Source of the DNA: Crotophaga sulcirostris
Lineage: Eukaryota; Chordata; Aves; Cuculiformes; Crotophagidae
Length of the DNA: 64,000 bases
Assembly (NCBI GenBank): GCA_013397455.1
Contig: VYZB01000291.1
Location: 447,395-511,394 of the forward strand
Reading direction: 5' to 3'
Below are positions 49,084 through 61,264 of this stretch, in pieces. Both the position numbers and the translations under genes were made by a program. The stretch's first letter is position 1, and every line of letters begins with the position of its first letter. Under the pieces are notes generated by a model. That model saw nothing but the letters and a program-made list of their open reading frames with translations, was not told the DNA's origin and searched no databases.

Positions 49084-51715
49084 TCTTGCAAAAAAATCTA
49101 TGGATCATTAACACCTACAAGTTGATTTACCTCTGCTCCAACCACACAAAGCCATTACACTTGTTCTTTGGAGGCAATTCAGTGATTCTGAGGACTGTTA
49201 CTCCATCAATCTGCTACCACTTTCTTGTAACATTTAGAAGCATCCCATTGGAGAAAGTCTGGAAGTTAGGTATTGACCAGATCTGACTGCTCATGAGAGC
49301 TCAGAAAAGGATGAGACAACCTCCTTCTTCCACAGATAAGGAGAAATCTGACTTTTTTTCCTCCACTTACTGGACAGACAGGAAAATTACTCCTTCAAGG
49401 TAGAGCAAGAGCAATTCCACTATCCCCTTAATCAGTACTTGCAGCATATCAAGCTCATCATCTTGATGGTAATAGCTGTTTGACAAGTCAGGATAAAAGT
49501 GATAGTCTTCTGAAAATGAGATAACAATCCAGTTTAAGAAAGGAACCAAAAGAAAAGAAAGAAAGAAAGAAAAAAAAAAGAAAAAATACATGACCTACTC
49601 TAAGGTGTCTTTTAATTTAATTTCATCCAAGGATAACATTTTGCCCAAAAATGTCTTCCACGAGTCACGTATGGTATTTCAAACTGTCATCTTGTATTGA
49701 CCTGGCTAACATGGAAATATACTGCACTGAGCTTTTGTCAAGCTTACCAGCTTGGTCTAAAATTTGATGATTTCTTTTTTAGACCATAACTGTGCTGAGC
49801 TATCTGCTTCCACTTTCTTCTCTCACACACAGAGAGCTCAAAATGGAAAATTCATCCGAATGCAAAAAGAAACAGCATGATCTGGCTTACAGCTCCTCAG
49901 AAGTACAGGCAAAATTGAATTGTACTGTTTTACTAAAAGTAAAGACCTAGAGTCAAGCAAATTGTGCCTCAGAAAAGGGAAAGGGAAATGGCTGCAGCAG
50001 CAGAGGAATGAAAACAGTCAGGCAGAGCAGCGACAGGGAAACATGCGGTTCCCACTGTTATAACAATTCTGATGCCATTTTGTTTTAGCAACAATTAATT
50101 TTAGTAAGTTATTTATAAACTTTAACAAGAGTAAACTACAAGAAACATTTTGGGTTTTATATTGTTAGTTTGCACTATAATTATTTCACTTTATTCTGCA
50201 GTTGAATCAGTAGTGAAAATGAGTTCAGTCTTAATTGATTCTGAGAAGAGGTACCATTTGGACAGGTTGCTGGTCTTTAAATGCTGAAGTGTCTCCAAGA
50301 ACTTAGCTTCCAAATCAAATATTTCTAACCTTAAAATTGGTTCTCTGGGAATCTTCTCTACTTTTTTTTTTAGGTAACAAAAATAATAAATTAAAATACC
50401 CACATTTGTCTATGAGTATTCCTCACAGTGAACTTGTTTCCTGGAAACAGAAAGGGAGAATATACAATCAAAGAAAATGTATTTAAAAATAAATATATCT
50501 TCATACAACTTCATTTGAACTTTTCATCTTCTCTGGTATTTTCTCTGATCTGCTTGTTTCTTCCCATACTTCTGCAATCAATCTCTCTATGCTGTTAAAA
50601 CTGTAACTACAGAACACTATTCCAGAACTCAGCAAATTCTGAGAAATTCAGTGTTAGGGTATTCCATCAGTGGGATTGGTGATTTTTTACTAGGAAAAAA
50701 ATCCCAACAATTCCCACTGCTCCCCGAAAAAAAAACCAACAAAAAAAAAGGCAAGTGGAATGAACCCAGAACAATGGTCTGTTTTTAAGCTGAAAAAGGA
50801 ATGTTTCATGGGAGCCATACTATACAATATATAATCTTAGAAGCTGTGCCAAATGGACACAAGAACAGGAAGCAGAGAATGACCAGGCATGTGTTCTTAC
50901 AGTGTGTTCAGCAGATTAAAGGCTTACCTGAGATTTATCAGAAAGACAGTCCTAAAGAAATGAAGCTGGGATTTTCATGAGCATGACCTTCCTAGCAAGA
51001 TTTCCTGCATTTTCAACATCTACAAGGAATAGGGTCCTTTTAAATCTGTTCTTAAAATCTATAGTATCACCAAGCTAGTTTATAGCTTTTACTTTTCCCA
51101 CACATCGTCTTGATCTAGGAACGCCCTTTATCTTCAGCTCTTTGCACTAGCAGGACTTTCAGATCCTAGCCAAATTCCTATAAATGCATAGGACTCCATT
51201 TGTTGTTGAGAAGACCTTGTAATCCAAAGAGATCAGACAAGGTAAAAAGTGAAATGGAATCACATTAAGGAATAATGATTTGTCTATGCTCTTAAAGAAC
51301 TCCTTGGCATCAAAGTAAGCCCAGATCTCTGCCTGAGGCCTCACTGTCAGCTGGCCAAACAGATACAGAAAGACTAATAAAAATCAGTCAATATTTAGAT
51401 GGTGCCATTGTATCTTATTATTTAATGAAACTGAGCAGGGAAGTAGGAAAGTAGATGCAATGCATCTAAAGATCTGTATTTCAGCAGAATCTTTCCTTTA
51501 TTGAGATTAAGAGGGAGACACTGGGGCAAGGAGCATTTTTTTTCACTGTTTGATAACACTTAAGCCAAAATGTTTTGAACAACACTAATTGCCCCCTTGG
51601 ATTTCTACACTGCTTTATGACAGAGCAAATATTGCCACAAATATTTCATTTCTTCCTGGAAGAATGTTTTACACTAGTCACCTGTTGATCCTCCATTTCT
51701 ATTTTATTCTTCTGT
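49084..51715. other. Noncoding, nothing recognised
   Basis: A GAAA/A-rich microsatellite lies near 49550-49585. No exon or repeat body. Confidence 0.6.
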
Positions 51716-51739
51716 CCCCTGTTTTTTTTCTGTTTTCAG

Positions 51740-51887
51740 CAGCACGTTGCAAGTTCTTTAGCCTGATCAATAGTCCCAATGTAGTGAGGAGGGAGTTTTA
51801 CCGCATGACAGCCTGTCTCTATCCAACAGAAGAGCAGCCCCTTAGCAGGTTGTCTGCTCAGTGTAAAGAGGTTATCTCTGAACACAG
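51740..51887 (+). other. Candidate internal exon, unknown product
   Basis: A strong acceptor (CCCCTGTTTTTTTTCTGTTT then TCAG, ending 51739) and a good donor (ACAG then GTAACC, cut after 51887) enclose 148 bases. Exactly one of three frames is open across the interval, entering in the phase that uses the last G of the intron AG as a codon base if unspliced. The peptide includes CKFFSLINSPNVVRREFYRM and PTEEQPLSRLSAQCKEV, which I do not recognise. It could be a coding exon, a lncRNA exon or a chance pairing of splice sites in 64 kb of DNA. No neighbouring exon of a matching protein was found, which argues for caution. Confidence 0.2.
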
Positions 51888-54717
51888 GTAACCGGCTGCT
51901 GAAAGCCATTTAGAAGATTTTTGGAGAAGAGGTGGTCACAAGCAGGCAAGGTCTCTAACCCGCGTTCCACCCCAGTAACACGAGAAACTCTGTAACTTAT
52001 ATCATTCTGAGTAATGTTCTCCATCACATGCAATTCACCTTCCTTGCTTTTTTTTTTTTTTCCTTTTTCAACTGGCTTTGTTGTTTTTGTGGTGTCAGTA
52101 GGAATGTGCTTGGAGCAGAGTTATATGGCATCATTTGGAGAAACATTGCGTTAATAACCAGAGTTCAAGGGCAAAGGATATAAACGGAGCAAATTACAAG
52201 TCTGAGCAGATATATGGCTTTTGCTAAAAGGGACACAGGCTGCTACTTTTATTTACTGGGTGCTGGAGTGCTTGTAAAAAGGTGCAAGAAAACATGAATA
52301 CATTTTAAAGTGATACTTCATAGTTTAGAAAAGCAATGCAAATTTTCAATCTAGAGAAAAGGACTGTTGGGGGGGGCAGAAATTACCTACTCTTTTAGTG
52401 ACTTTTTATTTTTTAAATCTACAATACCAAAATGTCAGCATAATTCAGATGTTTTTGATCCAACTTTGCCCAGCCTGAAATTTGGCAGTATTAAAGCTGA
52501 CATTAACAATAAAACAATGGCAGGTTGAGAGCAACCATTCATCTAACCATGGCTGTAATTAAGTTCCTGCTTTGAATGGCTCAATTCTCATTCTCGATCC
52601 TCTGGGTTCAGCCACCATCTCTCCGTTATCTCCAGATTAGGTGGCGAACCTCTTGCCTTTGTGACTCAGCAAAACCCCCAAACATCAGTCCCTGGAGGGA
52701 TCAAAGTTTGCTAAAAGGCTGGGATGTTTCAGACAGACTCTACTGGTTTGTCATAGGGTGGGATTATTTCATTTCACAGGCTGTAATACAATTTCATGTA
52801 CTGCTGTTGACTGTGGCAATAACTAACTGGAGCATTTTGTTTATCTGTTTTTCGGAGGCTGCAGATTCATCACTAGTTTTATTTCATTTTTCTTAAGTGT
52901 TTCATAATTTATTTTTTTCTAAAATCCAAGATACTCAGCTCATTCTTCAACCATTGTTTTTACAGCTTTTTCTACGAGTGTGCAAAGAGAAAAAAAAACC
53001 ACTAAAACAGATTAAAAAATGAATTTTCTGAAAACATCTGGTCTCTCTCCTCTGTCAGAATGCCACAGAAAATATTTCATTTAGCAAATTGCAGGTGATT
53101 TTTAAATACACAGAAGTTACAAAAATAATAAGAAAGATTTATTCCCATCTAAGAAATGTTTTATGATGCAAATATGAATGCAAAAAATGCACATGTAGAG
53201 CATTAAAAAAATTAGGAAAATTGTAATATTTGTGGGGAAGAAGAATGCTAGCGGAATGTTTCGCTTCACTTTATACACCAAAAAGACCAAACTTTTCTTC
53301 TTTTTGCTGCTTGCAGTTTACAAGGCGATTCTTTGCTTGCTGGGTTGTATGACTACATTTTTACACAAAACAGGATCTATTATGATTTTAATGCCATACG
53401 ATATAACAACAGATGTGCACATTTGAATGAGATATAAGTAAGAAAAGCAGAAACCGACTATTTAAGTATGCCATTGAATTCTGAAGGGTTTGTTTTTTTT
53501 TTAATACGCTGTGGACTGCTCACAGCAGAGTTCACAATTTAAGTGGCAGAATGGTAGAGTTATATTTATAACCAGTGTAAGCACCTGGGCTTTTTGAGGG
53601 TCTGTGAGCTGATTCCAGCAGTAGCACAAGCCGAGTCGCACTCGGAAAGCGGGCTCTCTCACTTCTCTGCAACATGAAGCCTATCCAGTTTCCCATATGA
53701 CATATTCTTTTCTCCCACGGGGACATAATAGAAACTAATCTTCAACATCTAAACATTCAGAGTCGAGTCCTTTTGTTAAGTCTTTTTATTCATTTCATTC
53801 GGAGCCGGTACAGCGCTGAGCCCACGTGTATTTACATACACGAAGAACCCTGCTGCTCTGAACTCTCCGCTCAGAAGACAGGGCAATTAATCATCCCCAA
53901 ATCCTCCTGCCGCGTGTGCGGCAGCTCCGACAGCAAGCATAACCAATCAGCCAGGGCAGGTGGGACGTGGACCGGCAGGAAAGCCTTGCACCCTGACCTG
54001 GCACCGGTGTGCTCTCTTCTTTTCCCCCTCTCATTGCTGAGTAAGAATAACACCATTAACAGTGTCCTTGTAATCAGCTAAACATATTAAAGTCAGGAAC
54101 GGACAGGTATTCCTTTTGTGATTTTGGGAGGTCAGAGTTTTTCTCTTTGTCATCGTTTCTGAGACAGGAGTGTGGGATGCAGCTGAAATCCAGCCTGCGA
54201 TGTAGAAAACCTAGGTGATTTTGTGCTACAGTTCTCTGTTTGTCAATTGAATTTGCCTCAGTGGTCATGTGCTGCCTTTTGTAAACCAAAACCATCTGAG
54301 AGCCAGCAAGATCCTTTGGTGACAAAATAATTACCAAGGAATGACCTGGTTAATTGCATTTACTAGCTAAAATGGTAAAATCCACCTGACTGTGTCAACT
54401 GCACTAGGAGATTTAACCAAGGACCTTTCCTCCTGCCATAGACAGTGCACACATGGCCATTGAAACTCTCACTACTTCTGTCCCCCTGCTTTTCTTGCAC
54501 CTATTCAATGTCAGCCTTCTTATCTGTCTTCCCTGATGTCTTCATATTTTTATCATCCATTTTTTCTCAATCCCTTGACTTAAATTCCTGCCTCACTTAA
54601 ATTTTCTTTTATTTGATTTTAATGTCTTTTTGTCCATTTAGTCCATGTGCAGCAGGAAATCATCACTGATACATTTTTACCCCTGTAACAGTCACACTTG
54701 CAGTCAGGGAGACAGTG
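51888..54717. other. Noncoding, possibly conserved around 53.5-54.0 kb
   Basis: T14 at 52048 and T11 at 53492. 53560-54060 keeps CpGs (GCCGAGTCGCACTCGGAAAG, CATTCGGAGCCGGTACAGCG) and contains the hairpin at 53825. GCCGAGTCGCACTCGGAAAG itself contains the near-palindrome CCGAGTCGCACTCGG. Confidence 0.5.
53825..53842. repeat. 7-bp hairpin with forkhead-like core
   Basis: CGTGTAT and ATACACG pair around TTAC. The centre, GTATTTAC, resembles a FOX binding site, and CCCACGTG (an E-box) overlaps the left arm. Confidence 0.6.
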
Positions 54718-54770
54718 AAGTCCATGGAAAGACACCTATTGACTCAACTGAACTCAGGTTTAAGTCTATA
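54718..54770. mobile_element. Possible old amniote repeat relic
   Basis: AAGTCCATGGAAAGACACCT followed by ATTGACTCAACTGAACTCAG resembles the 'gtcaatggaaagactcccattgacttcaatggg' motif of old amniote repeats, from memory. Short and mutated. Confidence 0.35.
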
Positions 54771-57159
54771 AATTTGCTTCTGAAGTTGTCTAATTCCTCT
54801 TATTAAATTATAGAGATCATTGAAAATAGCTCAATGAAGGCTGCAAAAGTTAATTGTTAATGATATCTGGAATACTAGTTCTCCAAAGTGTAACTTCTTG
54901 GTCAGGCTTTCCTAGAGAGTCTGATCTTTCCCTTCTAAACCTGACAGGTATTCTTTTCTGCTTTATGAGATGTTTTTAAAGCTTCTATTTACAGCTCCTG
55001 ATGAGACTTGCCCTTCACCTGCATCGTACTAAGAGCATCTGTGATTTTGTCATTAAATGTTCTGCAGATTATGATGTGCCAGGACAGAGGTAGTTGAATT
55101 TGGAGCTGAATTAAAATTCTGAACAATCTTAGTTGGTTTTATTAATGCAATGGCAAAACAAGCCGTTTTGTGCATATGCAAATTGTAAATGACTTATTTT
55201 TTAAAAAATTAATTATAGTACTCGAGATGTATTGGTTCCATGATATAGTGTAAATCTACACGGCATTTTGAAGAAAAAAATCTCACTGGTGGAGATACAT
55301 GCTGCCAGTTGACTCCTAATGAGTTTCCCAATGAAATTTCAAATATATAATATTATAATAATAAACTGATGAATAACTTAATGGTTTACAAAGCTTTCAA
55401 TGTCTCGTGAAGAAAGAACATACACAACTGTGAGGTGCAACTGAGATTTCTAGCTCCACTTCTTTTGTATTCTATGGGACAAAAATACTCTCAAACCAAG
55501 AAAATGTCTTGGAGATAGGAGAAAAGTATTACTTGAGTACAGATAAACCACATTGTTCTGCACCTTCCTTTCCAGGAAGGACAGCCGACTGTCTTCCTTA
55601 TCTCTAATTATACCCAAGACATGGTTATTCTCCTAGGCAGAAATTAGGCAGTGTACAGAAAACTTGACAAAACCAGTTTTTTGAGGAGGGGGAGAAAGGG
55701 AAAAACTCAAGGCATTCCCTGTCTGCCTGAAATGATGACGTCTATGACCCTGCAGAGGTATTTTGGTGAGCACCAGCTTACCTAATATAGCCTATTGATT
55801 TTAAATCAATACTAGTTTCAAGGTCAAAGAAGGTCTAGGCAATGATCTCCAGGACTGGGATGTACACGCACTCTGGACCAAAATCGTTATTGATGGAAAT
55901 CCAGAGAGTTGGACCGATCAACCTTCACCACCTGCGCCCATGCAAAAGCAAGAGGGAAACAGCACCAGGAAGGGGTAAAGGTCTCACTAATGATTATCCT
56001 CACTCTCTATAGCAATGAAAGTCTACTTCAAAAAAAAAAAAAGAGCAGGGGGAGAAAAAAAAAAGAAGCCCTTTTTTTGGCATGGAAATTGCTTATCTCT
56101 AGAGTGCAAATCATAAATCATTCACAAAGATAGTAGTGACTCCAGCCTTTGAGTGTTACTTTGTTAACAGCACAAACTGGTACAAACCAAAAGGAAGAGA
56201 AATTAACATTTGAACCATATTGTTTCTGAAGTGCTGGGAGAGCCCTTGCAAGCCTTGGCTCTGCCTTCGTGATGTAACTCCTGGCGCAAGATGAGTTACT
56301 CATGAACTCTGGTTCCCCCAGTTCAGTCTCAGAGCCTTGCTTGGAGGATGATACTATGCAATCTGACTACTTTTAAACTAAAATTGGGAACGAAAAACAT
56401 TCCTCTGTCTCTCTCAGCACTTCTTTCAGTTAGCAACTTTTTTCTTTACTATGGATGCCCTGAGTTTTACATCCTTGCATTCTACATTTTTGATTGCATG
56501 CGCATTTCTTTATTAAAAAAGTGAATGGGTTTTCCATGCTAGCCTTCCACTAATTATTACTCTCTTCCCAGATAAATAAATATTTGATCAATTGCTTTGG
56601 TAGTCTGATTACAAATTGTCTTTCAAGCTTTACCTAGGAATACTAGAATATTATTTAATGTTAATTTCTAAGGGACAGCTTGAAATCTAGTAATTTTTTG
56701 TACTTTAAAAGTACCACACATAAAGCACCAAATTACAAGCCTCCCTCTGTTATTGAAGAATTCATATTTTCATTACCATATTAAGAAAAAATTATGTGAT
56801 GGTTCTGTTTTTTCTTTAATTTCCCTATGCCGTGAAATGAGACCCAGAGAAGTGAGGGAAAGTGGAACTTTGTTACTGTAACAAAAACAGTAGAATGAGC
56901 TATACAAAGTACAAGGGATTACAAACTTGAAAAAAATGAGGAAAAACACTTTTCCTCTTAATTCTTTTCAGTTACAATAGCTTTATTTACATTTTAACAA
57001 GGTTTATATAAAATCAAGCTGATTTTTAAGTTGACATGTCTTAAAATCTATACATATGGCAAAAGAGAGGGAGAAAATCTGAAGTTTTCATCATGGCTCA
57101 GAAACTGCCTTTAGGTTTTGATCCTTCTGCCAATGAAATCAGTTGCAAAACCGCTGCCA
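54771..57159. other. Noncoding, nothing recognised
   Basis: AT-rich with purine tract 56030-56064. 55340-55370 is an ATAATATTATAATAATA low-complexity patch. Confidence 0.6.
56030..56064. repeat. A13 / A10 purine tract
   Basis: Thirteen A, then GAGCAGGGGGAG, then ten A: a 35-base purine-only strand. Confidence 0.85.
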
Positions 57160-57177
57160 GATTCCCACGTGGGAATC
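57160..57177. promoter_or_regulatory. 18-bp perfect palindrome: E-box with two overlapping RBPJ-type sites
   Basis: GATTCCCACGTGGGAATC is its own reverse complement. The centre CACGTG is the bHLH E-box used by HES/HEY, MYC/MAX and USF. Each half also reads CGTGGGAA, the consensus for RBPJ (CSL), the DNA-binding partner of Notch. The two RBPJ-type sites overlap head to head, unlike the spaced paired sites known from Notch targets, so simultaneous binding is unlikely. What is seen is the exact palindrome and the motifs; factor binding is inference. No promoter or gene start is visible nearby. Confidence 0.45.
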
Positions 57178-59059
57178 GGCTCCTTTAGAAGTAACAGCAG
57201 CAACAAGCCCCATCACAGTCTGTACCCACCACAACACTCCTCCCTGCCAGACCTCCAAACTTTTGCAAAAGTGCAGCTTATTATTGTGGGGTTTTTGAGG
57301 TAGAGTTGGTGGGTTTCTGACTCACTGTGCTCTTTGCCTTTGAAATAGTCTGTTCTTTGCTGAGACAACGTGGCCTTTTACAGGCATTGATCACCCATCT
57401 CCAGGCCAGCCAAGGTAGACACCTTTGCTTCTGAAATGATGCCCTGCCCCAGGCACCAGAGAAAAATTCAATTTTCAACTCCAAGTATATAAGACAACAG
57501 AACTTCTCCACAATTAGGATGATGGTTGTTATTATTTTACTTTTATTAAGCGAGTTTCAGCCTCTGCTTTCCAGTCTTAGCTTTTACTTACAGTAATCAA
57601 TTTTTCAGTATAACTGGCTGTAATTGTTAGCCAGATATTGAGCCTTCATGGTGCTTAGACATAGCGTGTTACTGCGAAGCATCTTCCCCATACTTCTTAG
57701 ACAGATGGGTAATAATACTATACATTAATACCTCCACATTGGTTTATGTGTGTTTGACCACAGCACTAGCATAATTATTTTTCCTCAGTAAAAGCTATTA
57801 GAGATCTATTTGGTAGGTTTTACGATCAATAGCTCCTGTGATATTTGTGTAGCAGGCCCAGAATAATCAATTGAAGGTCATATAAAGTAAATTACCATCC
57901 TCCTATAACGATTCTTTTTTTTAGATGAGAATGGGTTTTATTATTTCATCAGGAGAGCCCTCACAATGTGTGCTTCTTCTTTTTTTTTCATGAGAGAGAG
58001 AAATAAATGTGTGTGTATTTTGAAACATGGTATTAATGTCTATTATCTAAATTTATATTACTAGATTATTGAATTAGTGGATGCCAACATGTGGAATAAT
58101 TTTATATGTTTGGTGACACGAGAAATAGCCAGTTGTGAGGATATCCTGGCTGGCATGTTGTTGCAGGTGACTTAGCTAAAGCCATTTCTCAGTAGATTTA
58201 ACACTGGTCAAGGCATTGCCCTGAATGCGGAGGGTCACTGGTTGGTCACAGATCTATGGTACCGAGCCCTGGAGGGGTAATTTCCCCTATGTAGCTCTGT
58301 CAATGTGTTTCCTCCACCCCCTAACAGAGACACTACTGTACATAAAAACACGGCCCAGTCTTCACCCTTCTCTCAATCCAGTGCCTCCTTGTTTCAGTGG
58401 CAATGTGCAGGAAGTGAGGAGGTAATATCTGCAATGTGGGGGATCCCCGAGAGCTACCACCTCCTTCCTCACCAGTGAAACGGTGACTTCTGTGGATACT
58501 CCTGACCTTGGCCGCCCAACAAGGATAAAGCTGTTTTGGAGATGGAAACACAATTGCACAAACATACTTTTCCTTTCCAATGGACTACGTGTGTGGTCAC
58601 AGTCAGTTGGATGAATTTTAATTTCCAACTGGCTCCCATCACACATGAGATAAGCTGGAGCTCATAAACGTAGTGTTCATACAATTTATCCTCCTATTTA
58701 GCACTAAAAGATGACTGTGGGACTCTTTGTCCTTTCTTGTCCGAAAAGCTCTGTATTCTTAAATCTAGTCCCTGGAAGGTTTCTGTCTTCCTCATGAACA
58801 AAATTGGCTCTAAAATTTTTAGAAAGGCACTAGCTTCATTGCAAAAAGTGCTACGTACCCTCATGTGGCCCTCATCACCATGCTATTTGAGCAACTCATT
58901 GTGATTAATTGAATCACTTCTCCTAAAAATATGCATGAAGTAGAGAAGCATTGTATGAGTTCTGGAAAGAGGTGGGCGAAGGATGTTTAAATGAACCATT
59001 TCCACTGAGTAGTGTTGATTCATCAAAACTATTTATTAAAAAATGCAATCAAGAACAAT
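57178..59059. other. Noncoding, nothing recognised
   Basis: No repeat body or exon. Overlapping short frames at 58225-58684 are on both strands. Confidence 0.6.
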
Positions 59060-59160
59060 TAGGGTGGGGGAAACTGAGGCACAAGGGAGTTAAAATAATT
59101 TTTTTGATTTTATATGGAATGTCTGTGGTTGAAAGAGGCGCTGAACAAAAACTTTTACAG
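59060..59160 (-). mobile_element. MIR-like SINE relic, reverse orientation
   Basis: GGGGGAAACTGAGGCACAAG and GGAGTTAAAATAA correspond to the reverse complement of the MIR core ('ttaacctctctgtgcctcagtttcccc'). About 60 bases on, ATGTCTGTGGTTGAAAGAGG plus CGCTGAAC fits the following 'agtggcagagccgggattcgaac' part. Both pieces in the right order support a real relic. Confidence 0.55.
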
Positions 59161-60469
59161 CCTCCAGCTGGGTATTTCATTCACTGGACCAGCCCTCCTT
59201 TCCAGGAAAAGGAAGTCACATTTCAAAGTAATTATAGTGAAAAGACCCTGATTCCCTTTTAAAAGGTTGCCCAGAAGATAATTAATGTGAATAATTTTAA
59301 TCTTTTTGAGGGGGAGTGCTAGAGCTCATTGGTAAATATTAACACATAAACAGCCACACCTGGACAAATGGAGGGAAGATAAAGTAAAACAGTTGGTAAA
59401 AGGACAGAGCTCAAGGAATAGACGCCAGTCATTAGGCTGAGCAGATTTGAATACCCACTCATCTGCCCTACCTGCCATTATTTACAAAACTGTGGAAATA
59501 CAGAGTCTGTTCCTCAGCCAGGTGGGAACAAGTATGTAAGACTTAATGGAGCGAAGATTAAGACAGAAGATGAGAAACTTGTAGCTCCTTGTCCTGCTGC
59601 AGATGTTCTCTCTGACCAAGACAGCTCAAGATATGACTATGTGCCTCAGTTTCCCTAGCTGTAGAAGTAGTGTAAAAATATCCCGAAGAAAGAAAATCTG
59701 TCATGCCTTCATAAAGTGCAGTGTCAGCATCCATCTGTCCCCATTTGGAAACACAGCTTCTCAGAAAGAACAATGGAAGTCCCAAGCAGAGGAGCTCCAG
59801 GATCCTCCAGTTGTACAGCAGGACTCATTACAATATCCTCGTGCTCGTTTCCAGCTGCATGGTCAAGTGGACCCAAGGGCAACTTAACAGAGAGGAAAAA
59901 GGCCTAACATAACATCAAAGGGGCTAAAAACCCGGGTGGATTGCCATTTCATCAGTAGCATATGACATCATTTTCCACATGACATCAGTCAATGACCCTC
60001 TTCCCCTCCACCCCCACCTCAATTTCTTTTTAAAAAGATGATGGAGCTGCTTGAAGTTGAGCAGAAGTTGGGAGGGGGAGAACAAAAATACACTCTATAT
60101 CCCTTCAGCTGAATGCAACCCAATGTGCTACACAAACAATATTAACCAAAACAAAGCTAGCAGGAAACGTTTGCACACAGCATCTGTTATGATCACATAA
60201 CCACCAGACAGATGTTTAATCCCAACTGCTAACATAAGATCATTTGTATGTTTGAAGAGGGAGAGATCCCATTTGGGTTCTTTCCCTTTTATTTATTTCT
60301 TTCCTAAAGGGGAAAAAATAATAAAGGGAGGGTGATTTTCTCAGCTGTGGGAAGCAATTTTGTTTTGTTATTGCTCTCTTTCTCCCCACTTTCACCATCA
60401 GCTGCTGAAAGGAAAGGAGTGGTTGCAGCCTCTCGCAAAGAAGAGAGCCTGAAAACTGTGTGGTCTGGT
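59161..60469. other. Noncoding, apart from the MIR-like relic at 59615
   Basis: TGACATCA occurs twice, at 59963-59970 and 59980-59987, CREB/ATF-like with the CpG decayed to CpA. Confidence 0.5.
59615..59690 (+). mobile_element. MIR/L2-like SINE relic
   Basis: TGACTATGTGCCTCAGTTTC followed by CCTAGCTGTAGAAGTAG matches the widespread 'gtgcctcagtttccctatctgtaaaatgg' segment of MIR/L2. It lies about 500 bases from the opposite-orientation relic at 59060. Confidence 0.55.
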
Positions 60470-60880
60470 AGTTGAGCGCCACACGATCCTTTTCCAGCTT
60501 AAGGGACCAGAGCTCGGTTTCTCAGAAGGCTCATTAAATAATTCTGGTCCAATGAGGCAAAAGGGGAGGCCACACATGAAACAAGTTTGGTGGTCTCAGC
60601 CAAGTTCCCGGGGAGTTGCACCGCGGTTTCCCAGCACCACCCCGGATTCCCTCCGCCCCTGGAAATTTCATCTACAAAAGTGAAAACAAACTCATTAGCT
60701 CTACGTAGTTCTGCAAAGGTCACAAAAAGATGTCAGCGTTTTGTGTGGCCTTTTTTCCCATTTAGCAAACAGCCAGACACCTACAAAGGGAAAAGAAGGT
60801 CTGAGCTCTTCAACAGTGCTGAGGGATTATTTTACTTTTAATGATACCGGGAGGATTCAATGGAGATTTATGCAGATAGG
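60470..60880. promoter_or_regulatory. Candidate conserved noncoding element
   Basis: The most GC- and CpG-rich short stretch of this end (GTTGCACCGCGGTTTCCCAG, CACCCCGGATTCCCTCCGCC) flanked by TCATTAAATAATTCTGGTCC and TCATTAGCTCTACGTAGTTC. Too small for a CpG island. It ends where an ancient SINE-like relic begins. Confidence 0.3.
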
Positions 60881-60883
60881 AGA

Positions 60884-61050
60884 GATTATTAATAACACAT
60901 TGCACTTCTATAGCACCTTCTATTCAGGGTTTCTCAAAGAACTTTCCAATCTGGAATGAATTGGTCTTTACACGCCCCTGGTGAGTGGAGTAACTGTCAT
61001 TAGATTAGGAGGTAACTACTGCAGTAATGAAAAATCAACTGAGGTATAAC
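60884..61050 (+). mobile_element. Ancient amniote SINE-like repeat relic
   Basis: The stretch TTGCACTTCTATAGCACCTT, then TCAGGGTTTCTCAAAGAACT, then TTTACACGCCCCTGGTGAGT, then AAAAATCAACTGAGG follows, in order, an old interspersed repeat common in amniotes (from memory: a 'tatagcacctttcatc / gatctcaaagcactttac / cacccctgtgaggtag / gatggggaaactgagg' series). I do not assign a family name. It is diverged but collinear across more than 150 bases, so chance is unlikely. Confidence 0.6.
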
Positions 61051-61084
61051 ATATAGGCGGGATACCAGGCAGAGCTGATCAAGG

Positions 61085-61165
61085 CCTTGCTCTTCCACAG
61101 ATTTCCTATATGGTGTAGGGAAATCACTGAATTTCTCACAGTTTTAGTCCCCAGAGAGTAAAACA
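61085..61165 (+). mobile_element. MIR-like SINE relic
   Basis: Contains TTCCACAGATTTCCTATATG, then GGGAAATCACTGAATTTCTC, then ACAGTTTTAGTCCCCAGAGA. The order matches the middle of a MIR consensus (tgctgtgtgacc...ggcaagtcacttaacctctc...gcctcagtttcc). It lies directly after another old repeat, and a minus-orientation MIR-like scrap follows at 61265-61310. Strongly mutated, so moderate confidence only. Confidence 0.5.
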
Positions 61166-61210
61166 AGTCCTTCTTTTTCCTAACCACAAAGGGGGATTGT
61201 GGTTTTGTGG

Positions 61211-61225
61211 TTTTTTTTTTTTTTT
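61211..61225. repeat. T15 homopolymer
   Basis: Fifteen T following GGTTTTGTGG, between two MIR-like relics. Confidence 0.9.
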
Positions 61226-61264
61226 GAAGGAGGCATGACATAACATGGCCATTTTAGTATGTAA

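Noticed and set aside
48729..49091. 120-codon lysine/serine-rich minus frame
   Set aside because: The K/S-rich end is the translation of the TTTTAGAATC tandem array.
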